A DNA stretch of 64,000 nucleotides from Blasia pusilla (Eukaryota > Marchantiophyta > Marchantiopsida > Blasiales): positions 21,452,001-21,516,000 of the forward strand of contig CM114274.1 in NCBI GenBank assembly GCA_050084515.1, given 5' to 3'. Position 1 is the stretch's first letter, and each line of letters opens with the position of its first letter. The notes beneath the pieces were generated by a model, which saw only the letters and a program-made list of their open reading frames with translations, had not been told where the DNA came from and did not search any database. Of the stretch, positions 57,090 through 64,000 are shown in pieces. A program made the position numbers and the translations under genes.

Positions 57090-58071
57090 GGAGTGAGGAG
57101 GGTGAGGGCGCTTCATCACAGAACGCAAAGAGAGTTGGGTCTAGGGTCACGGAGATTCATCGCGAGACCATTCAAGGGAATTTTTGTGCACATAAAGAGA
57201 CTAGACTATCAAGGAGGAAGCATTGACGGGAACTATGACGAGGAAAAAAATGCAAGCAAGAAAGGTAGGGAGCATGACTCCCAAGTGCATGAGGACTCCT
57301 GTGTCACCATATCCAGGGCCTCGTTCGGCCAATGAGATAAGGCAGCAAGAGATAGAGGAGCGATAAAGGGAAGCAGATATGCACAGGCAGGAGCTTCTTG
57401 CAAAACGTGTTTTGGAGGCGATCTAAAAACAAAGTGCCGAGGTTGAGGCATCGTAGGCCTTGAACAAAAGAGTCGCCGACGCGTAGCGTGAGAAAAAGCG
57501 TCTAGACGCGTCCGTGAGGAGAGCAGAATTGGCAATTTCAATGATGCAATTCATTGGCAAAATAGTGTAGTTTATTGACTTGGTCCCCATTGTGGCAGGT
57601 TGTTAAGCAGAGGGCATTGATGGAGGGCCTAAATGCCCCGAGAATTCCACTTTGCCGATTGCGGACAATGGAGTACGTCCAAAAAATTCAGTCGGAGGAG
57701 GATATTGCAAAGCTGAATAGTCGGCAACGACAGCATCCTACGTCGACAGCTTCCCTTCGTTCTATGTTCAGCCTTACGATGAACATGGAATCCAAGCGCT
57801 AGTGACGGAAGAGGACTTGGAAGCGCTCGATACATTCTGGAGGATGAGAGATCAGGAGTTCAGAAGAGCGATTGAGGAGATGCAATTTAGCTGGATGCGG
57901 AACCTTTACTTCTTCATCTGGGATGGAAACATAGGTACATGGCGTGGACCCAATTTGTAGAGGAGCGCCCAAATTCATTGGAGGCGCATTTTTGCGTTAA
58001 GGCAGTCGTACTCCATCCATTTCCTCATCACATGGCAACGGTGGAAATGGCAATGCATGCCATGAATATGT
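57090..58071 (+). pseudogene. ParB-like protein gene, decayed and lacking MTase (unit B)
   Basis: Matches the unit A gene: SANEIRQQEI, MHRQELLAKRV and KKRLDASVRRAELA (first exon, with several stops), then after a gap with acceptor gtggcag at about 57600, YVDSFPSFYVQPYDEHG and FWRMRDQEFRRAIEE up to FIWDGN. There a deletion shifts the frame and destroys the DGNHR box (57930). MATVEMAMHAMN follows and the donor gtaagt at about 58071. Downstream are only palindromes and the element end. Confidence 0.75.
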
Positions 58072-58100
58072 AAGTTTCCTCTTCCTTAATTTGGATTGCT

Positions 58101-58753
58101 TCAACCCGTCGGTGTCAGACGGGTTGCATAATTGGAAACCTTCAAGCACACCGTTGGAGTCTGACGGGTTGCCTGGTGGCCAAGCACATTAGAGAAAGTC
58201 GGGATACCGAAACCAGTCCACCATCGAAGGGTGTAAAAATGAGTGCATGATTTATATGTTCTGCAAATCATCGGACTCCGACCAGTTGTTAAACTAGTGG
58301 TAACAAATCATCGGACGCCTAAAAGCAACTTGTTGGGAGTTCGACGAGTTGGTGGACTGTTCGCTATTTTTGGGATGTTTTTGGCCGAAAGCAACTCGTC
58401 GGACTCCAACGGGTTGCATTTGCCCCCACGGGTAGGTGGTCGGAGTAGGAGAGCTTGCTTTTAGGTGTCCAATTCCAGCTTAACAAGGAACTGTGCAACC
58501 TGTCGGACTCCGACGAGTTGATATGTGCAGTTTTTTTTCGGAAACCAGTCTCCGAATGGAAATCATTTTACAACCCGTCGGAGTCTGACGAGTTGTAGCC
58601 AAGGACTAAAACGGATGGCCCAAAAAATCATAAATCCGAGTGCAATCCATTGGACTCTGATGGGTTGCAATTATGTCTCAAAATTTGCGTGAGTGTTGCA
58701 ATAAGTGTAACAGAAAAAAAGATGTTGCGATCCGTCGGACTCCGACGGGTTGC
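58101..58753. repeat. Palindrome cluster after the ParB-like exon (unit B)
   Basis: Copies at about 58101, 58146, 58263, 58325, 58391, 58495, 58570, 58642 and 58727. Seven of nine have a GANTC centre. The position matches the 64-bp array of unit A, but spacing is irregular (45-117 bp). Confidence 0.9.
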
Positions 58754-59288
58754 AATATTTTTCTCTGTGCTACCATTTTGACCACCCCTTATTGATGAGT
58801 ATTTGATGCCTTTTGCAAGAAGAGTCACCAATCCATAATGAAGTTAAACCTTGATGGTCACCGAAGTCAATTGAGACCATAGTTAGAGTCTTTATTTGAA
58901 ACTTTAATTGAGATGAAATTGCTACTTCTAGTCAAATTATCTGCCAATGGTCCTCCAACAATAATACCCCTTGGCATAGCTTATTGTAGACTTAGACATG
59001 CAATGTGAAGAAAATTAGGCTGACATCGAGAGTGATGGAAGAATGTTTATAGTGATCTTATGACGTCTACTTGTTTTTCGCCCCCTGGAAAAAGGAGGTT
59101 ACTAAAGGCCCGAATGTGGTCCACTTGCTACTCTCTTCTAAAGATTTCATGAATTTTAAAGCAAACAAAAATTTCAAATATGTCAAAAAGTTTTGAAGAG
59201 AGGAAGCAGATTCAGCCCTTTTTTTTTTAAGAGAGACTCTCCTCTCTTCCTCTCCTCTCTTACTCTCTCATGCCTGAATACCAGCCCC
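58754..59288. repeat. Subterminal region and terminal inverted repeat, right end of unit B
   Basis: Matches the right end of unit C (blocks tgatggaa-aatgttt, gaaaaaggaggtt, ctcttctaaagatttcatgaattt) and ends ATACCAGCCCC. No gene. Confidence 0.85.
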
Positions 59289-59450
59289 CTCATCATCCTG
59301 GGTGAGCACCGCTCCAAGCCCCAACATGCTCCAATCTCTGTGCAACTGGAAATGACGCCCCTTGATCGGTCTCCTCAAGATGGGCGCGGACGTCAACCTA
59401 TCTTTGAGCAACTGAAATGCTTGTTCCTACTCATGAAGTGCCTTTGACAA
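59289..59450 (-). pseudogene. Gypsy RNase H, upstream half
   Basis: The minus strand encodes FQLLKDRLTSAPILRRP and FQLHRDWSMLGLGAVLTQDD. It joins to the half at 51944 once unit B is removed. It ends near 59450 at a junction with gag-like sequence. Confidence 0.75.
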
Positions 59451-59699
59451 GGTGAATGACTCAGGAACCCTGGCCTGTCGCCCATCGGTACCCTCTTGTG
59501 GGTTAATCTCAACCCTACCTCTCGATGGCTTGGTTATTCTTGCTGCACCTTGAGTCACCACCGCAGCAGCCTCAACCTGAGCCGCACTACACATAAATCC
59601 CACCCCGCAGAATCCTCACCAGCATCGTGGTATGATGTGGAGGTTGACTCCACAATAGCTACTCTTAGCTCTGGGCCCACCTGTAGCTGCATCATCGTC

Positions 59700-60135
59700 A
59701 TGGCAGCAATCCTTTGCTCCAACTAATCGATGCGAATAAGGAGCGTTGCATCGAGTGCACGTCCTCCATCTCCCATGACTGGTGATGGCACTCTACCACT
59801 ATGATCATCTACCACTCGATCTCCACCAACTCTCTCGCCCCCAAGTCCTCTGCCTACCTTAGGACGTACATCTCGGCAAAGATCATAACAGCTATCCCTA
59901 GTGTGACCATATCGGTGACAATGATCACACTATAATTGTGGTGGGGCCATCCTTTGTGGCTCCTGGGCAATCGGAGGCGTCTGTGGTTCTCTCCCATGTT
60001 GTGGACAGTCCCTTTGCCTATGTGACCCACCATACGTCCAACAAGCCAACCCTGGACCCTGTTGGGAAACATACGTCGGAACGGGCATTGCCTCATCGGC
60101 TCACGATACCCGCCCTTCTCTAGGCCCACCGGCCT
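59700..60135 (-). pseudogene. Gag zinc-knuckle fragment of DNMT-type gypsy
   Basis: A minus-strand frame has two knuckles, CWTYGGSHRQRDC (second Cys changed to Tyr) and CDHCHRYGHTRDSC, corresponding to the pair in the gag at 5812-7338. It sits out of order between RNase H and RT pieces, so the locus is a recombined mosaic. Confidence 0.7.
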
Positions 60136-60219
60136 GCTCCCGTGGTACTAGTGCATGTCGGGGTTCATGTGAGTCTACTCCTACTTGTCGACTCATCGTA
60201 GTGCCACCCGTGATCCACC

Positions 60220-61161
60220 TTGGTCAGCAAGGTCAGCCGGTTTGCAATCGAACTGAATCCCTTGACGTACCGCCAATAGAATTTCGCCAATCCCATGAAT
60301 GCGCGAACACGGCTCATGAGATAGCCTCTACCTTTGTCTGCTGAACACGAGGCCCCGTGGGTATATCATATGACCCAAGTACTCAATCTGGTTGTAGAAG
60401 AACTTGCACTTGTTTGGATGTAGCTTTAGCCCATGTAATTGCAATCATCGAAACACCTCCTCTAGATGTCGCTCATGCTCCTCAACCGTGGCGCTAAAGA
60501 CTACGATGTCATAAATATAACACCCACAAAAATCCAGACCAGCCAAGATCCTATCCATGACCCTCTGAAACTCAACCGCGGCATTCTTTAACCCAAATGA
60601 TAGGAACTGCCACTGGTACAAACAACCCTTCCTGTGAGGATCGATGCCCCAAAATACCGTCTTCTGCTTGTCCTCCAATCTGATAGGCAACTGATGGTAT
60701 CCGGCTCGCAAATCCAATGAACTAAAGACCTTTGCGTGACCAATCGCATCAAAGATCTCCTTAGGGGTGGGCATGGCATACCTATTGGACTTTGTCTGCC
60801 GATTGATAGGTCGGTAATCCCCACACATCCGCCTATCCGTCCAGTTGCCATGCACATCCTTCTTGGCGGGCATGATAGTGGCAGATGCATACTCCCCATG
60901 CGGCATCTCCACTAGTCCTACTCCGACCAAGTCCTGGCTCCTACTCTGAATCAGAGCCCTCTCCATATCATTGTACCTGTAGGGTCGTCGGAAGATCGGC
61001 GTATCACTCGACAACTCACTGCGGATCCCCGGACCCTTCGGCGTATCCAAATCCTCCATGCTAAATGCAAAGTAGATCCTATTACTCCTAAGGAACTTAT
61101 GTATTCGGCGCCGCTCTCCTCCTTTTAACTTAGGGCCCATATCTAGCTCCCAAGTCTCCAT
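60220..61161 (-). pseudogene. Ty3/gypsy reverse transcriptase (DNMT-gypsy copy 3)
   Basis: A 238-codon open frame (61161-60445): MCGDYRPINRQTKSNR, SLDLRAGYHQLPIRLEDK and FLSFGLKNAAVEFQRVM. The catalytic box reads YIYDIVVF, with the first Asp replaced by Tyr, so it is inactive. The RNase H connection continues in pieces to about 60220. Confidence 0.87.
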
Positions 61162-61639
61162 CGTGACTACGGTAGGACTCTCTGGCGCGGGTATCGATGG
61201 TTGCTATGGTGCAACCCCGTCTCGAACAACACTTGGCCAACTGCAAACTCTAATCTCCTCCACATGCAGTACCCGAAACCACGCTCAATGCTGTGGCTAT
61301 CATCTCCTGGCGTACCTGCAAAACATCCCAAGAAGTCCAAGGGTGTCTCTCCCGATCTCCCTTGGTGTGTAGATCTCCCTGGGTCTTGCCCCCAGCCACT
61401 GCCTCCACCGTCTCGGTAGGCATGGGGCTGCGGTTGCGTTGGTGAGCCCCATGCCTACCGTATGGCTGCGGTTGCGTGGAGCCCAACGCCGACAATCTCA
61501 TGCCCCATGCCTACCAAGACGGTGGGGACATCTCATACGACGTTGCTCAGCCACTTCCAAGCTGAAGAACCATGTCAAGTACTTAAGGTCCATCGCTTGA
61601 CCCAAGACATGGCGTCGTGATGCCTCTGACACTGACGGT
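61162..61639 (-). other. DNMT-RT linker of copy 3
   Basis: Variable linker equivalent to 29678-29830 of copy 2. It contains a local inverted duplication of catgcctaccg-type sequence (61420-61520). No gene of its own. Confidence 0.5.
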
Positions 61640-62170
61640 ATTGCCGTCACTCTAGTGGGAAATCCCATCACTTACTCTCTCTCGTCGGCATTGGGCTCCA
61701 CCAACCGCTTAACCTGGTCATCCCAAACCAAGCCAGGACCGGCCTCCTTATATGCATTGGAAGCGGGAAAACTCACAAACGTGGGCAAGGCTGCCCGCGG
61801 CCTGCCTACCCTGTGGACCACAGTCAACGGTGGGCGATAATCGTGCCTCACTGCGTGTGATCGACGACCTGGATCCATAAGGGAATCCACTAACAAATGG
61901 GAGGGGCGCTCCACTCTCGCATACGTCCTCCGCAAGACCACATGGGGCACCAAGTTGGTCCACCATAGACGCGGGCGATGGGCTCTAAAACCTACACTCG
62001 CCGCATCCAAGAACACTACTGGGCCGATCTAGGCACGCACGTGATGAGCACTCGTCACCACCCATGATATGGAGTCTCCTAAGATCGGCACATTCTCCAT
62101 AATGTAGGCTGGAGAATGAGACAGGTGCTCTTGCAACTGCCATAAGACCCTCAACATCTCCCAAAAGAGA
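61640..62170 (-). pseudogene. C5 DNA methyltransferase domain, 3' part (copy 3)
   Basis: Keeps the second half of the domain: an ENV-box region (62100 area), LDAASVGFRAHRPRLWWTNLVP (two blocks, motif VIII-like) and the motif X-like ASRRHVLGQAMDLK (about 61620-61580). Motifs I-IV are lost at a junction at about 62170 with another gypsy. It shows that the DNMT is present in at least three copies of this family. Confidence 0.8.
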
Positions 62171-62730
62171 GATCATCACCCGCTGGAAGGTTTCCGGTGC
62201 ATTGCACAAACCAAACGGCATTACTCGATCGCGAAGGTGCCCCAGTCCGTGGTGAAAGTCGTTAGGGGCCGATCTTTCTCCCTAATGGATACTTGGTTAT
62301 ACCCGGAGTACCTGTCCAAAAATGTATAACGCTCGTGACCTGCAAATTTATCCAAAATATTGTCGGTGAAGGGTAGGGGATGATGGTCCTTCAAGCTGGC
62401 GGCATTCAATTTCCGATAATCTTGGCACACCTTGATTTTCCCGGTTTGATTCTTGGCTATAGTTACAATGGGAGAAATCCACTCGCTACTTAACACGGGG
62501 TAAATTATTCCTGCTTCGAGATGCTGGTCAATTTCGTCCTTGACCAACAACGAGTATTTAGGATTGAGGCGATACTGCCTCATCCGCACTGGGACAGCGC
62601 TTGCTTTTAGATCGATTCGGTGTTCACCATATTGTGCTAGAATGCCTGTCATTTTATCCATGGAATATGCAAACACATCCAAGTACTCAAGCAATAAGTT
62701 TTTATACTAAGTGAGTTCTATAGGCAACAA
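62171..62730 (-). pseudogene. Ty3/gypsy reverse transcriptase (second lineage)
   Basis: Related to the RT at 1230-2400: YGEHRIDLKASAVPVRMRQYRLNP, KIKVCQDYRKLNAA, TFLDRYSGYNQV and FTTDWGTFA (blocks in the 62694-62221 frame), then after a 1-nt shift MPFGLCNAPETFQRVM. Immediately afterwards the sequence switches to the DNMT-gypsy copy 3, so the catalytic IDD box is missing. Confidence 0.87.
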
Positions 62731-62839
62731 TTCCGCTGACAGGCGTAAGGACTTCTAACTCGTAATTGGGACCTGCACATAGTCCTTTTCCTCAACCATA
62801 TTTTCCGTAAATTGGAATGTGATATGGCCTAGATTTTCT

Positions 62840-63420
62840 TCCTCTCAGGTTGACCTCTGTTCCCTAGAGGCTGACTCTTCATCTACTTCATAGCACTCTA
62901 AATAATATACGGTAAAGGAGGACTCGGTAGCTGTGGTTTGATCCTGGTCTGAGGTATAGCCCTCATCAGTCGGGAGCGTTTCTCCTTGAGGTGGTCGTGA
63001 TTTCCATGAAAGCTTGATGAGTCTTTTTGGGACCTGGTTTGGAGCTTGGAATGTGAATCGTCTCCTTTTCCAGTCGGTGGTCACTCGCGCACCGTAGAGC
63101 TAGGGCCTTCCAATCAGCAAGCGGTATCCCGTGGCCATCAAGGGTTGCAACACTAAGTAATCCAACATAAATAAGACACCTCCCAGCATTGTTGGAATCT
63201 GAGTGAGTTGTCCGAGGGGTCGCTTCTGTGTCTAATCTGCGAACCGCAGATATTTGTCGGTTGGCTCGTACTTCATGTACCCCAGCGCATGGGCTGTCTC
63301 TTATGTCATAATATTAATTCCACTCCTAGAGTCAATGGGGACCTTCTTAATGGTATGTCCCTCGATCTCAACTTCTACCTCTAGGGCTCCCAACTCTTTT
63401 ACGGAACAAATCCACTACTG
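62840..63420 (-). pseudogene. Ty3/gypsy protease region (second lineage)
   Basis: Minus-strand frames give IDSRSGINIM (active-site box, normally DxGSGVN), TAHALGYMKYEPT, YRLLIGRP and YGARVTTDWKRRRFTF. Stops interrupt it (for example after INIMT). Order PR then RT matches the remnant at 588-2400. Confidence 0.75.
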
Positions 63421-63559
63421 GTAGACTCTTTGAGGACTTCTAGGGTTTCCTGCGGCTCATCTTCCACTGCTGCAAAATTTTACCGTACACAGGGTTTTCC
63501 ATTAACAATTGTAATGGAGAGTAGACCGTTGGTATACTCTCCATAAACTGACACAATGT

Positions 63560-63981
63560 GCAGACTGTCGAGATCCGACAGGTTGCTTTTCAACCCGTCA
63601 TACTAGTCCATAGTAATTACCAACTCATCCGAAATGGCCCAAAAGGCATAACAGAACAGCAACATGTCGGAGTCTGACGGGTTGTCATACATCTCTAAGA
63701 TCCCTTTTTGGCCATGAGCAACCCGTCGAAAGTTGACAGGTTGCTCATCTTGCTGGACAGAAGCTCCACCATTTCGAGTGGGATGGTTGGCTTACAACTA
63801 AATACAATTGTTCAGAGTTGAGTTCCTAATATAAGAGCAACCCGTTGCTTTCTTACGGGTTGCATCACTATAGAAACACGGAAAAGCAATGCTACTTGCA
63901 ACCTGTCGGGTTCCGACGGGTTGCAGTCTATGGAGACTCGGATACTAAGAATTTGCAATCCGTCGCTTTCAAACGGATTGC
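63560..63981. repeat. Palindrome cluster at the window end
   Basis: Copies at 63560-63586, 63659-63685, 63718-63744, 63837-63863, 63898-63924 and 63955-63981, plus a half site near 63592. Centres vary (GAGATCC, GGAGTCT, GAAAGTT, GCTTTCT, GGGTTCC, GCTTTCA). No terminus or coding part of a MULE unit is visible here, so the carrier lies beyond the window. Confidence 0.88.
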
Positions 63982-64000
63982 AACACTGCAAACACAAGCT

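Larger units (their letters stand above)
51954..59288. mobile_element. MULE-like DNA transposon unit B (7.3 kb, both termini present)
   Basis: Starts ATACGAGGTGCGGTAAGAGG and ends CCTGAATACCAGCCCC. The termini share an inverted purine tract (gtaagag...agaggaagagagg). It carries a minus-strand transposase pseudogene, a central palindrome array and a plus-strand ParB-like pseudogene, the same divergent layout as unit A. The methyltransferase part is deleted between about 58750 and 58800. Flanked by the CTCATCATC duplication inside gypsy RNase H, so it post-dates that gypsy. Confidence 0.85.

Overview
The window looks like repeat-dominated nuclear DNA of a plant. I infer a streptophyte (non-seed land plant or charophyte alga) from three things: one host gene with plant-type GT-AG introns (GDP-mannose 3,5-epimerase, 43742-46561), TTTAGGG-type telomeric repeats (52831-52863), and plant-style Ty3/gypsy and Mutator-like (MULE) elements. 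Species cannot be fixed from the sequence alone. Apart from the epimerase gene, almost everything I can identify is mobile DNA, mostly broken and nested.

Layout. 1-2400: Ty3/gypsy gag-PR-RT remnant (+). 2470-7338: a second gypsy family (-) that carries a C5 cytosine DNA methyltransferase (DNMT) domain between the protease region and RT. 7862-7945: 5S rRNA-derived fragment. 8104-19536: truncated MULE-like unit A, with a (-) gene for a coiled-coil/ParB-like protein and a divergent (+) transposase gene, itself split by a nested LTR element (16821-18903). 19537-20855: gypsy LTR and integrase remnants. 20856-27415: unit C, a giant inverted repeat of the 3' (methyltransferase) end of the same MULE. 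28647-31257: second DNMT-gypsy copy. 34083-36596: non-LTR retrotransposon ORF. 36603-41250: another gypsy with its LTR. 43742-46561: intact epimerase gene. 50200-51944 and 59289-62170: gypsy pieces, the first split by MULE unit B (51954-59288, with a 9-bp target-site duplication). 62171-63420: a further gypsy RT and protease.

The most unusual system is the MULE family (units A, B, C). Put together across copies it encodes (i) a transposase with a GCM/WRKY-like zinc finger, a DDE-type core and a SWIM zinc finger, and (ii) divergently, a protein with a coiled coil, a ParB/sulfiredoxin-like DGNHR motif and, in its C-terminal part, a beta-class (N6/N4-type) DNA-methyltransferase-like domain. Introns, the shared divergent promoter and the flanks of these genes are filled with a 25-27 bp palindrome: arm CAACCCGTCGGA, one variable base, then the reverse-complement arm. 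It occurs in strikingly regular tandem arrays: 64-bp period in a ParB-gene intron, 67-bp period between the divergent genes in both A and B, and 101-bp period with two palindromes per unit in a transposase intron. My inference, untested, is that the palindromes are cis-sites for the ParB-like/methyltransferase protein or the transposase.

Two unrelated element classes in one window therefore carry DNA-methylation-related domains: a C5-DNMT in gypsy retrotransposons and an N6/N4-MTase-like domain in a MULE. The copies here are nearly all disrupted; DNMT copy 2 (408 codons open) is the best preserved.
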